From Bradyrhizobium sp. AUGA SZCCT0176 (GTDB taxonomy: Bacteria > Pseudomonadota > Alphaproteobacteria > Rhizobiales > Xanthobacteraceae): a stretch of DNA of 64,000 nt. The translations under genes and the position numbers were made by a program. Where the stretch lies: contig NZ_JAFCMB010000021.1 of NCBI RefSeq assembly GCF_018130145.1, positions 28,079-92,078 on the forward strand. Reading direction: 5' to 3'. The notes below the pieces were generated by a model, which saw only the letters and a program-made list of their open reading frames with translations, was not told the origin of the DNA and did no database searches. Numbering within the stretch: the first letter of the stretch is position 1; each line of letters opens with the position of its first letter. Below, in pieces: positions 54,731 through 63,122 of this stretch.

Positions 54731-55006
54731 ATGAACCAGAATGTCCAACCCCACAGCAATGCCTGGGTTACCTTCACCTATGTTTCGTTCGCCGCCTCCG
54801 TCTTCATGGTCGCCGTCGGCCTGTTCTATCTGCCGATCGATCTCTGGATGAAGGGCTATCTCACGATGGGCATCATCATGATGGTCCAGTGCTGCGTCAC
54901 CCTGACCAAAACCGTCCGTGACATGCACGAAAGCGGCAAGCTGGTGAACCGCATCGAAGATGCGAAAGCCGAGCGCCTGCTGATGGAAGTTTCGAAGGCC
55001 GCGTAA
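54731..55006 (+). CDS. YiaA/YiaB-family inner membrane protein (copy 1)
   Basis: The protein has 91 residues. Two hydrophobic segments (about 14-34 and 42-60) carry the YiaAB signature: NAWVTFTYVSFAASVFMVAVGLFYLP. The C-terminal tail is charged (HESGKLVNRIEDAKAERLL). It is 84% identical (about 76 of 91 residues) to copy 2 at 56728-57003. It lies 66 nt after the pspA gene on the same strand, and AGGAG is before the ATG. Function is unknown in the family. Confidence 0.9.
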   Translation: MNQNVQPHSNAWVTFTYVSFAASVFMVAVGLFYLPIDLWMKGYLTMGIIMMVQCCVTLTKTVRDMHESGKLVNRIEDAKAERLLMEVSKAA

Positions 55007-55154
55007 ACCTGTGGCGCGTGCTGGCGAAGGCGGGCGGCGGCTGCTTCGGCATCCGCCGTCCGTTTCTCCGGGAGCACGCCGGCCAATCAACGATCGCGTT
55101 AATGCGCCATCCCGCGCGAACTCCAATTTACCTGGCAAGAGAAAGGTGAGGACG

Positions 55155-55589
55155 ATGCATATGTCTTCCGAAAATCCTCTCGATGATGAATTTGGCGGCG
55201 TACCGGCATGGGGTCCGCCCTCGCTGCGACGGGCGCTGGTGTTCCTGTTGCTGGGCCCGATCCTCGGAGTTCTCGTCGCCTTGTCACCCGACGTTGCGAG
55301 CGGGGGACTTAACGCCTGGCTCGTGCTCATCGCCAAGCAGGTGTTTGTCGTCGGGCTGCTGGTCTCGGCAATCACCGGGCTCGTCGACGGCATCCTGTCC
55401 CGCACCTTGTCGATCTTCTTGCGGGCGCCCCTGATCGCGACCGTCGGCGCGATATCGGCCATTGGCCTGCCGGCCGCTTTGCTCGGACCGCTGCCGCAGG
55501 AGATGTCGATGGCGCTTGCGATCGGCGGCGCATTCTGCATGGGCGTGTGCTCAGTGCTGTCGCACGAATATGGCCGTACGAACACTTGA
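55155..55589 (+). CDS. Small membrane protein, tandem family member 1
   Basis: The protein has 144 residues and four hydrophobic segments. The core signature is LLLGPILGV, then TGLVDGILSR, LRAPLIATVGAISAIGLP, LLGPLPQEMS, and CSVLSHEYGR. Members 2 and 3 share this order. AGGTGAGGACG lies before the ATG at 55155. It is the first of three neighbouring, diverged copies between the two YiaAB genes. No known domain is recognised. Confidence 0.82.
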   Translation: MHMSSENPLDDEFGGVPAWGPPSLRRALVFLLLGPILGVLVALSPDVASGGLNAWLVLIAKQVFVVGLLVSAITGLVDGILSRTLSIFLRAPLIATVGAISAIGLPAALLGPLPQEMSMALAIGGAFCMGVCSVLSHEYGRTNT

Positions 55590-55708
55590 AAGCCGGCATC
55601 CGCCGTCCGCTTCTGCGGGACGCGCCGCTTCATCAACGGTCGCGTCAAGCGTCCACCACGCGCCAATCGGCGAAGTCATGTTACAAGGCGAAAACAGGAT
55701 TAAGGGCA

Positions 55709-56149
55709 ATGCACGTGTCTACTGAAAACCCTCCCGAAAATGATGCCGACCGCGGATCGCTCTTTACCGATCTGCCCTGGCTGCGACGCACGCTCGTGTT
55801 CGGGTTGCTGGGTCCGCTGCTCGGCGTTTTCGAGCTGTTGGCATACGAGGCCGTGCGCGGCGGATTAGGTTACCTGCTTTCCGTCATCATGGGAGTGGTG
55901 TTTGTCTTCGGCCTGCTTGCCTCCGTCGTCACCGGGATCATTGACGGCAGGCTGTCCGGCATTTTGCCGATCGCCTGGCGGGCGCCCCTGGCGGCGCTGT
56001 CGGGCGCGCTGCTCGCCATTGGCCCGCCGGCTGTCTTGCTTGGGCCGATGCCGCTGGATTCTTCGATAGCAATTGGGGTTGTCGGCGCACTCAATATGGC
56101 CGTGTGCTCGCTGCTGTCGCATGATTATGGCCGCAGCCGTCCGTTATGA
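55709..56149 (+). CDS. Small membrane protein, tandem family member 2
   Basis: The protein has 146 residues. It shares with member 1 the motifs RRTLVFGLLGPLLGV, TGIIDGRLSG, WRAPLAALSGALLAIGPPAVLLGPMP and CSLLSHDYGR. The hydrophilic N-terminus (MHVSTENPPENDADRG) begins like that of member 1 (MHMSSENPLDDE), which supports the chosen ATG at 55709. The gap to member 1 is 119 nt, and member 3 starts 13 nt after the stop, so they are on one transcript. Confidence 0.82.
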   Translation: MHVSTENPPENDADRGSLFTDLPWLRRTLVFGLLGPLLGVFELLAYEAVRGGLGYLLSVIMGVVFVFGLLASVVTGIIDGRLSGILPIAWRAPLAALSGALLAIGPPAVLLGPMPLDSSIAIGVVGALNMAVCSLLSHDYGRSRPL

Positions 56150-56162
56150 GGAACTGATTTCA

Positions 56163-56552
56163 ATGAATCGAACGCTGGTGTTCCTGCTGCTGGGTCCGTT
56201 ATCGGTCGTTCTCACGACCTGGGTCGCGGTTGGAATGCCCTTTGAAAGCTTTGTCCTCTTCTTCGCGGTGCTGTTGTTTCTTGTCACCTTTCCGGTTTCG
56301 GCGATCGTGGGCATCCTTGACGGACAGCTGGCCCGCGCGATTCCGCTTCTGCTGAGGGCGCCCCTGACGGCGCTGGTCGGCGCGACGGCGGCCATGGTGC
56401 TGCCGCGCGCCTTGCTTGGATCGCTGCCGCAGGACATGTCGGTGCAGTTCGGCCTCGGCGGCGCATTTTGCATGGGCCTGTGTTCGTTGCTTGCGCACGA
56501 CTATAACGCCTCGAAAACCCGGCCCGGCGACGTCAGCGGTTCCCGGTCGTGA
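56163..56552 (+). CDS. Small membrane protein, tandem family member 3
   Basis: The protein has 129 residues. It begins at the membrane segment itself, MNRTLVFLLLGPLSVVL, without the polar N-terminus of members 1 and 2. Shared motifs are VGILDGQLARA, LRAPLTALVGATAAM, LLGSLPQDMS and CSLLAHDYN. GAGGAACTG lies before the ATG at 56163, 13 nt after the stop of member 2. It is the most diverged of the three. Confidence 0.8.
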   Translation: MNRTLVFLLLGPLSVVLTTWVAVGMPFESFVLFFAVLLFLVTFPVSAIVGILDGQLARAIPLLLRAPLTALVGATAAMVLPRALLGSLPQDMSVQFGLGGAFCMGLCSLLAHDYNASKTRPGDVSGSRS

Positions 56553-56727
56553 ATTATTTGACGTGGCCGCTCAATGTTCGTTTACCCTTGCGCAACCTGA
56601 GGGTGCTTTGATCATATCTCCTTAACTGGCGCGGGCGCAGGAGTCGGTGGCGGAGGTTCCGCAACGGGATTCACGTCACCGGGCCGGGACCGGTCCTTCG
56701 TTTCAGCCGCATCAGCAGGATGGCGCC

Positions 56728-57003
56728 ATGAACCAGAATGTCCAACACCACAGCAACGCGTGGGTCACCTTCACCTATGTCTCGTTCGCGGCCTCGGCCT
56801 TCATGGTCGCCGTCGGCGTCTACTTCCTGCCCGTCGATCTCTGGATCAAGGGCTATCTCACGATGGGCATCCTGATGCTCGTGCAGTGCTGCGTCACCTT
56901 GACGAAGACCGTGCGCGACATGCACGAAAGCGACCGGATGGTGAACCGTCTGGAAGACGCCAAGGCCGAGCGGCTGCTGATGGAAGTTTCCAAATCCACG
57001 TAA
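56728..57003 (+). CDS. YiaA/YiaB-family inner membrane protein (copy 2)
   Basis: The protein has 91 residues with two membrane segments and is collinear with copy 1 at 54731-55006 over its full length; only about 15 residues differ, mostly conservative changes in the membrane segments. AGCAGGATGG precedes the ATG, so the ribosome site is weak. The duplicated gene now brackets the three-member tandem array, as if a YiaAB-flanked segment had been assembled by duplication. Confidence 0.9.
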   Translation: MNQNVQHHSNAWVTFTYVSFAASAFMVAVGVYFLPVDLWIKGYLTMGILMLVQCCVTLTKTVRDMHESDRMVNRLEDAKAERLLMEVSKST

Positions 57004-57236
57004 TCGGTCCACGTAACGTGAGCGCCGTGGCTGGCGAGGGCAGACGGCGGGTGCTTCGGCATCCGCCGTTTGTCTGCCTGGCACGATGTCTGCCTTGATG
57101 TCTTCCTTGATGTCTTCCTTGCGGATTGTTTGACGCCGCCAACACATCGTTTACCCTCTCGCCACCGCAACGTGCCGCACTCATGGCTCCTTAACGGGCC
57201 CGGCGCACAAATCCGGATCGGGTGCGGACAGGTGGC

Positions 57237-58277
57237 ATGGCGTCTTTCTGGAGCGGCAATTCGGCGATCCGTCATGGTTTCGGGCAGGTCCGCGCTGCAG
57301 CCGGGCGTCTGCCCGGCTACGCGGCGTTCTGGCTGAAGGCGTTCTCGCAGGAAACCATCGATCTCACCTTGCGCACCCATACCGGCCTGCAGACGCGGAT
57401 CGTCGAAAGCCCGGGCCTGTCGCTGTCGCAGCAAGATCTCGACCAGTTCGTTGCGGATCTGCGCACCATCGCCGGCAAGACCCTGCCGGCCGGCAGCCTC
57501 ACCTACGGGATCTTCTCCGGCGAGCGCGAACGCCTGTCGCGCGCCATCGTCACGCTGATCCGTGAAGAAGCCACCGGCCGCCCGATCGCCTTCAACGCGC
57601 TGTCGGTGATGTCCGTAGAGCTCGACGGCGAGCCGCAGGAGGTCACCCATCTCGGCCTCGTGATGGTCGACCCTGACGTGCAGGGGCAGGGGCTGTCCTG
57701 GGTGCTCTACGGCCTGACCACGCTGGTGCTGTTCGCCCGCGACGGTTTTCGTCCCAAATGGATCTCGAACGTGACGCAGGTGCCTTCCGTGTTCGGAATG
57801 GTCTGCGACACGTTTTCGGATGTGTTTCCCTCGGCTGATGCCAATGCGCGGCAGAGCTTCGCCCATCTGCAACTGGCGCGCGGCATCATGCGCGAGCATC
57901 GCGCGGTGTTCGGCGTCGGTGATGAGGCCGGGTTCGACGAGACGCGTTTCGTGATCACCGACGCCTATACCGGTGGATCGGACGCGCTCAAGAAAACCTG
58001 GGACGTCGCGCCAAAACATCGCGACGAGCAATACAACGCGTTCTGCCTGCGCGAACTCGACTACGCCAGGGGCGACGATTTGCTGCAGCTCGGCCGCGTC
58101 GATCTCGCCGGCGCGCGGCGTTATCTGCAGCGCGAGGTGCCGGCCGGCTCGATGCCGGCGCTGCTGGCCGCCTCCGCCGTGCTGGCGCTGCAGCGGCTGG
58201 TGCTTCCGCTTTTGCATTGGCTGGACGATACGCGCGCATTCGGCACCTTGCGCCCCCGGTCAGGGAGCAGCCGATGA
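57237..58277 (+). CDS. GNAT-like acyltransferase protein, partner of membrane protein
   Basis: The protein has 346 residues. The central segment VTHLGLVMVDPDVQGQGLSWVLYGLTTLVLF looks like GNAT motif A (V-x-P-x-x-Q-x-x-G-x-A-like), so an acyl-CoA-dependent transferase fold is likely. The rest is unfamiliar. The C-terminus has a hydrophobic stretch (PALLAASAVLALQRLVLPLL) that could attach to the membrane. The ATG at 57237 begins MASFWSG. The stop overlaps the next start by 4 nt (ATGA), which couples it to a membrane protein gene. Substrate is unknown. Confidence 0.65.
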   Translation: MASFWSGNSAIRHGFGQVRAAAGRLPGYAAFWLKAFSQETIDLTLRTHTGLQTRIVESPGLSLSQQDLDQFVADLRTIAGKTLPAGSLTYGIFSGERERLSRAIVTLIREEATGRPIAFNALSVMSVELDGEPQEVTHLGLVMVDPDVQGQGLSWVLYGLTTLVLFARDGFRPKWISNVTQVPSVFGMVCDTFSDVFPSADANARQSFAHLQLARGIMREHRAVFGVGDEAGFDETRFVITDAYTGGSDALKKTWDVAPKHRDEQYNAFCLRELDYARGDDLLQLGRVDLAGARRYLQREVPAGSMPALLAASAVLALQRLVLPLLHWLDDTRAFGTLRPRSGSSR

Positions 58278-59482
58278 GCCCGATGTCATCAGGCGTGATC
58301 GCCGATTCCATCGTCAATCTCTGCGGCGCGCTCGGGCTTTGCGTCGCGATGTTCGCGCTGTACCGGCGCGATCCCAAGAGCCCATTGACCCAGCGCCTGC
58401 TCTTGCTGCTTGGCGTCGTCGCGCTGTTGTTCTTCGCGCGCGGCGTGGCGTGGTGGTCCGGCAGCGCCTTGCTCGATCGGCTGTCGCTGATTCCGGCAGC
58501 GCTGCTGCCGCTCGGCGCGCTCATTGTCACCGAAGGTATTTTGCGGCGTCATGCGCCGCGCGCGGCCAAGATCGCGGCATTGGCGGGCGCGGTCGTGATT
58601 GGCCTCGGCGGCGCGTTCGGGTTGGAGAGCTACACCACGCCTTATGCGATCGTGCTGGCGTTATTCCAGCTCGCGGGATTTGCCATTTGTGCGTGGCTAT
58701 TGGCGATGCGGGATCGCAGTTCGCTGCTGGCTTCCGAAAACCGCAGCATTGGCCGCCTTGCGGCCGGCACACTGATCCTGATCCCCTTCATCGTCACGGA
58801 TTACCAGGCGCTGGCGCCTTATATGCCGGTCCGGCTTGGCGCGCTCGGTGCGCTATTGGTCGTCACCGCCGTGCTGATCGCAGGTGGCGGCAGTGAAACG
58901 CGGCGGCAGGGTATCCTGATGACGGCGCTGCGGCTGGTGAGTTCCGCTACCCTCGGCGCCGCTGCCGCCTGCGTGTCGCCGGATGTCGATGCCGCGCAAA
59001 TCATGCGCTTCTGCGCGATCGCGATTGCGGGCGTGCTGACCATCGGCCTGATGACCGACACGCTGTGCGCGCTGTTCGAAGCCCAGGTGCCGGGTGTTTT
59101 GAATTCCGTCGCGGCGTCCGCGGCCCGTACCCGCGACGAATTGATCGCGGAACTGGCACGCCATCCGATGTTCGAAAGTGCCCGGCGCTACCGCGAAAGC
59201 GATCTTGCCTCCTACGATCCGCCATTGTTGCGGAAGGCGCTGTCGACGCGCCGGGTGTTGCGCCGTCCCGAAGCGCCATGGGGCCTTGCCGCGACGGATC
59301 CCGCGGTCGAACGGTTGATGTCGTTGATGAAGGCCGGCAATGCCACGCATGTGATTATTTTGTCGCATCAACCGGTCGATCTGCTGGTGCTGGCCGTTCC
59401 CGTCATTTCCGCCGATCCCGCCACCGAAACCGCGCTCGCGCTGGTGCGGCGCATCCTCGCATTGACACCGGAAGCGGCGTGA
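58274..59482 (+). CDS. Multi-spanning membrane protein of unknown function
   Basis: The protein has 402 residues. The first two-thirds contain about eight hydrophobic segments (for example LCGALGLCVAMFALY, LLLLLGVVALLFFARGVAWW, LGALLVVTAVLIAGG). The last 130 residues are soluble, with RRYRESDLASYDPPLLRKAL and a final domain NATHVIILSHQPVDLLVLAVPVI. No family is recognised. It starts with the ATG that overlaps the stop of the GNAT-like gene, so the two proteins are made together. It ends the plus-strand run that begins at pspA. Confidence 0.7.
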   Translation: MSPMSSGVIADSIVNLCGALGLCVAMFALYRRDPKSPLTQRLLLLLGVVALLFFARGVAWWSGSALLDRLSLIPAALLPLGALIVTEGILRRHAPRAAKIAALAGAVVIGLGGAFGLESYTTPYAIVLALFQLAGFAICAWLLAMRDRSSLLASENRSIGRLAAGTLILIPFIVTDYQALAPYMPVRLGALGALLVVTAVLIAGGGSETRRQGILMTALRLVSSATLGAAAACVSPDVDAAQIMRFCAIAIAGVLTIGLMTDTLCALFEAQVPGVLNSVAASAARTRDELIAELARHPMFESARRYRESDLASYDPPLLRKALSTRRVLRRPEAPWGLAATDPAVERLMSLMKAGNATHVIILSHQPVDLLVLAVPVISADPATETALALVRRILALTPEAA

Positions 59483-59553
59483 CGGCCGACATCAAAATGT
59501 GTTAGGTGCCTGACATCTTACGCGGCAAGCGTTCTTCATGACAGGTGCGGCTG

Positions 59554-59760
59554 ATGGACAAGCAAGCGATGCGCGAGGAGGCCGAGCGCCTGATCCGCGA
59601 GACCATGGAAAAGAGAAACCTGACCATCAAGCAGGGCAATACGCGGATCGAGACAACTTGCGGCAAATGTGGCGCGCCAAACCGTCTGCAGGCCGAAAAG
59701 GGCGCCACCCGCGTCAAATTCGCCTGCAAGCAATGCGGCCACAAGCAAGAGACGCTTTGA
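59554..59760 (+). CDS. Small zinc-ribbon protein
   Basis: The protein has 68 residues. A charged helix (1-30) precedes two C-x-x-C pairs, TCGKCGAPN and CKQCGHK, about 24 residues apart, forming a single zinc ribbon. Function is unknown; ribbons of this size occur in adaptor and nucleic-acid-binding proteins. The start at ATG 59554 is three codons after a GTG at 59545, and the ribosome site is weak. Confidence 0.75.
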   Translation: MDKQAMREEAERLIRETMEKRNLTIKQGNTRIETTCGKCGAPNRLQAEKGATRVKFACKQCGHKQETL

Positions 59761-59850
59761 GCATCGTCGTTTCTCTCTGACAACGCGAACGGCCCGCCGG
59801 GTCATCGGCAGGCCGTTCCGACTGATGCATGGCGCGTTCGCTCGTCTCGC

Positions 59851-60624
59851 TCAGAACAGACCGGGCAGCAACATGGCGACCCGTTCGCGATACTTTCGAT
59901 ATTCGTCGCCGAAGAATGCGACCAGGTCGCGCTCTTCCAGCCAGATGCCGACGAAGATGTAGGCGGTCGTCACGGACGCGAACAGCAAATGCCCCAGCGT
60001 CATGACAGGCGTTGACCAGAAGGCGATGATAAAGCCGAGATAGATCGGATGCCGGATCAGGCGATACAGCCCCGGCGTCCTGAACGCGATGGGCGCGGTC
60101 AGGCGTCCGGCGAAATGCGCCACCACCTGCGTCAATCCGAACAGCTCGAAATGGCTGATCAGGAAGGTGCTGTAGAGCACGATAAGCCAGCCCATAAAGC
60201 CAATCGCGGTCACGACGCCGGCGAAGACCGGCCCTTCGATGTTCCAGACCACCGCCGGCATCGGCTGCCATTGCCAGAACAGCAGGATCAGGCTGAGGCT
60301 GGCGAGCAGGACGTAGGTAGAGCGCTCGATCGCCGGTGAGGCGAAGCGCGCGAACAGTCTCTTGAAGCCCTGCCGCGCCATCCCGCTGTGCTGCACGGCG
60401 AAGATCGACATCAGGACCAGGTTGATCAGCAAGGCCGTCGGCAGCGAAGCGGCCGGGCCGGTGTTGATGGTCTTGGGTACGACCAGTTGCGAGACGAAGC
60501 CGACCGCGTACAGGAAAGTGCCGAGGAAAATCAGATAGGCGAGGCCGCCGTAACAGAGGGCGAGCACTCGCATCGCAAAGGAAGGGATTGCGGCAGGCGT
60601 ACCCGTTTGCATCGTAATCGACAT
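59851..60624 (-). CDS. mddA: Methanethiol S-methyltransferase (MddA-like integral membrane methyltransferase)
   Basis: The protein has 257 residues and about six membrane segments. It belongs to the NnrU/isoprenylcysteine-methyltransferase-like superfamily. The S-adenosylmethionine-binding end is YRLIRHPIYLGFIIAFWSTPVMTLGHLLFA, followed by EERDLVAFFGDEYRKYRERVAMLLP, which is typical of MddA. MddA makes dimethyl sulfide from methanethiol, and a Bradyrhizobium member has been characterised, to my knowledge. The ATG at 60624 gives the family length. Confidence 0.85.
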   Translation of the reverse strand: MSITMQTGTPAAIPSFAMRVLALCYGGLAYLIFLGTFLYAVGFVSQLVVPKTINTGPAASLPTALLINLVLMSIFAVQHSGMARQGFKRLFARFASPAIERSTYVLLASLSLILLFWQWQPMPAVVWNIEGPVFAGVVTAIGFMGWLIVLYSTFLISHFELFGLTQVVAHFAGRLTAPIAFRTPGLYRLIRHPIYLGFIIAFWSTPVMTLGHLLFASVTTAYIFVGIWLEERDLVAFFGDEYRKYRERVAMLLPGLF

Positions 60625-60679
60625 CTTCAGTCTCCTTTGAAATATGCAGTTGCTCGGAAATCTCTTCGTTCAAGCCGGT

Positions 60680-61012
60680 TCAGGCGGCGCGCTTGCGCTG
60701 CCTCGCTGCTGCCAGGACCTGGTCGATCGGGCCGCAGTAGATGCGCGTCTTGTCCAGCCGGCGCTGATCGAGCTTTCGCTGCGCGATTGACGCGGCCTCT
60801 CGCTCATGGTGGGCGATCGCGGCCGCCACCTGGCCATTGAGGAATCGCCTCAGGCGCGCGGCCAGGACGACGATCTTCCTCAGCAGGGTTGGCACCGTCG
60901 TGGACTGGAACGGCGCAAGCGCCCGCACTGCATGATGCTGGCCACGTTGCCGTGCGGCAACGGGCCGTCTGGCGGAATATCCGTAAGCGTGGAAATCAGA
61001 CGAGCCGATCAT
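60680..61012 (-). CDS. Small basic hypothetical protein
   Basis: The protein has 110 residues, rich in Arg, Ala and His. Its start MIGSSDFHAYGYS at 61012 is chosen over 61069, whose extra residues are low-complexity. The C-terminus (YCGPIDQVLAAARQRKRAA) is basic. No family is recognised. It lies 55 nt upstream of mddA on the same strand and diverges from the regulator gene, so it may be co-expressed with mddA. The support is codon bias and position only. Confidence 0.5.
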   Translation of the reverse strand: MIGSSDFHAYGYSARRPVAARQRGQHHAVRALAPFQSTTVPTLLRKIVVLAARLRRFLNGQVAAAIAHHEREAASIAQRKLDQRRLDKTRIYCGPIDQVLAAARQRKRAA

Positions 61013-61170
61013 GTGACGTCTCCGGTTGTATGATCCTTGACCCGTCTGTAAATTGAGATGCGCCCTCACGCTTGGCGGACTCCTTCAGGAGACGTTGGTT
61101 TTTCCTCCGCCAGAGGTTGATTTCGATCTGTAACGCCGGGGATTGTGGCGTGGCCTCCGCCGAGGTGGTA

Positions 61171-62817
61171 ATGAGATACCGATTTTCCAATTTCGAGATC
61201 GACCTTGGCCAACACGAGCTGCGCCGCGAGGGCGTATCCGTCCACATCGAGCCTCAGGTCTTCGATGTCATTGTTCATCTCGTGCGCAACCATGACCGGG
61301 TCGTCAGCAAGGATGAGTTGATCGACACGGTCTGGAATGGCCGGGCGATCTCGGAAGCCGCGTTCTCCAGCCGCATCAATGGCGCCAGACGCGTGCTTGG
61401 CGACAACGGAACGGATCAGCTTTTTATCAGGACGTTGCACCGGCGCGGCTTCCGGTTCGTCGGCGATGTTCAGGCGGTCGCAGCATCGGATGCCGATGCG
61501 GTTCGGCTTGCGCCTGACGATAGCGCTGCGGCGGGTGTCGCTCCCGCGCGGGTCTCGATTGCCACCGACGTGTCTCATCTCGACGATGTCGTCTCGGAAG
61601 TCGTGAAGGCGGAAGCCATCGCGCGATCGTCGATCGCGGTGCTGCCGTTTGAGAACATGTCGAATGACCCGGAGAACGACTATTTCAGCTACGGCCTGAC
61701 CGAAGACATCATCCGCCTCTTGGCGCGCAATCGCTGGCTTTCCGTGATCTCGCGCCACTCCACGGTCGGATTCGGGGGGCGCGTGGTCGATGCGCGTGAG
61801 GTCGGTGCCCAGCTCGGCGTGAGTTATGTGATGTCCGGCAGCGTTCGCAAGAGTCGCGACGCGGTCAGGATCACGGCGGAACTGGCCCGGGCTGCGGACG
61901 GAAAACAGCTTTGGTCCGACAAATACGATCTTCAGCTTGAGAATATTTTCGATATCCAGGAGGAGATGGCACGGCAGATCGCGGCCACGATCGAACCGGA
62001 GCTGTCGAAGGTGGAGCAGCAACTGGCTGCCCGCAAGGCGCCGGAAAGCCTGGATGCCTGGGATTGCTACCAGCGCGGCCTATGGAATCTATGGCGATTT
62101 ACCACACCGGGGTTTGACCAGGCGGAGGCCTATTTTAGGCGCGCGATCGAAGCCGATCCGGATTTTGCCCGCGGCCATGGCGCGCTCGCCTACGTCAATG
62201 TTCAGCGCTCGCTGTATGACGAGCCCAGGGATCGTCCGGCTCGGCTGGAGACGGCGTTGCGCCAGGCGCGTGTCTCCGTGGCGCTCGACGACCTCGATTG
62301 TTTTTGTCACTGCGCCCTCGGCCGTGCGCTGTGCCTGACCCGTCAGAATGACGAAGCGCTGGCGGCGATCGACCTGTCGCTGGAACTCAATCCAAGCTTT
62401 GCGCAAGGGTATTTTGCGCAAGGATTCAATTTACTCTGGTACGGGCGGGAGATCGAAGCGGAAACGCTGCTCGATCGAGCGACCATGCTCAGTCCGCGCG
62501 ACAGCCATCTTTGGAGTTTCCACCACGTGCGCTCCTGGGCGCATTTCTCGCTCGGTGAGTACGACATCGCCGTCGAGTTTGCCCGCAGGGCAACCCGGCA
62601 ACCCAATGTCCCGTATCGGGCGTTTGCGACACTGGCAGCCTCGCTCGGCCGTCTCGGCGAAAAGGCTCAGGCCGAAGCGGTGGCCACCGAACTGCTGCAA
62701 CGCAAGCCGGGTTACAAAACGGATACCGCGCGGCAGGAGCTCTTCTTCTGCAATGATCAGGGCTTCATCGACCGGTTCGTCGCGGGCCTGCGTGTCGCCG
62801 GCATAACCGGCGGCTAG
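61171..62817 (+). CDS. OmpR-type DNA-binding regulator fused to TolB-like and TPR domains (CadC-like)
   Basis: The protein has 548 residues. The winged-helix Trans_reg_C domain (1-100) reads YRFSNFEIDLGQHELRREG, then EPQVFDVIVHLVRNHDRVVSKDELIDTVWNG. A middle module (about 165-300) has IAVLPFENMSNDPENDYFSYGLTEDIIRLL, followed by TPR repeats (about 320-545) of about 34 residues. GAGGTG lies before the ATG at 61171. The middle and TPR parts are homologous in order to the cyclase at 23120-24919, but no membrane segment separates them. It may act as a regulator that senses a solute through its TolB-like module. Confidence 0.9.
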   Translation: MRYRFSNFEIDLGQHELRREGVSVHIEPQVFDVIVHLVRNHDRVVSKDELIDTVWNGRAISEAAFSSRINGARRVLGDNGTDQLFIRTLHRRGFRFVGDVQAVAASDADAVRLAPDDSAAAGVAPARVSIATDVSHLDDVVSEVVKAEAIARSSIAVLPFENMSNDPENDYFSYGLTEDIIRLLARNRWLSVISRHSTVGFGGRVVDAREVGAQLGVSYVMSGSVRKSRDAVRITAELARAADGKQLWSDKYDLQLENIFDIQEEMARQIAATIEPELSKVEQQLAARKAPESLDAWDCYQRGLWNLWRFTTPGFDQAEAYFRRAIEADPDFARGHGALAYVNVQRSLYDEPRDRPARLETALRQARVSVALDDLDCFCHCALGRALCLTRQNDEALAAIDLSLELNPSFAQGYFAQGFNLLWYGREIEAETLLDRATMLSPRDSHLWSFHHVRSWAHFSLGEYDIAVEFARRATRQPNVPYRAFATLAASLGRLGEKAQAEAVATELLQRKPGYKTDTARQELFFCNDQGFIDRFVAGLRVAGITGG

Positions 62818-62865
62818 GAGCGGGATGAGTTTAGGTTGAATCGGTCTGGCCACGAACTCGTTTCA

Positions 62866-63067
62866 CCTCTCCCGCCTGCGGGGGTCGAGACGAGCGAAGC
62901 TCGCTCTTAGGTCGACGCGCGAAGCGCGGCGGGTAGGGGTCTATCCTCTGGGAGAGTGCATCGTGTGGATAGACCCCCACCCATAGCCGATGCTGCGCAT
63001 CGGCGTTCTTAAACCAAGGACGGCGGCCGCAGGCCGCCTACGCCTCCCCCGCAAGCGGGAGAGGGAG
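62866..63067. repeat. Palindromic intergenic repeat, CTCTCCCGC family (long form)
   Basis: It begins CCTCTCCCGCCTGCGGGGG and ends CCCCCGCAAGCGGGAGAGGG. The inner arms GGGTAGGGGTCTATCC and GGATAGACCCCCACCC pair. It accounts for most of the 305-nt gap between the regulator and the minus-strand secreted protein gene. Related copies are at 5434-5579 and 40440-40631. Confidence 0.85.
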
Positions 63068-63122
63068 CGCAGCCCCCTTCGCCGCAGCTACTCGACCTAA
63101 TCTCATCACGCTTTAGGAGCGG

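Noticed and set aside
59761..59850. Terminator hairpin AACGGCC / GGCCGTT after the zinc-ribbon gene
   Set aside because: There is a partial stem but no T-run on either strand, so I do not list it as a terminator.
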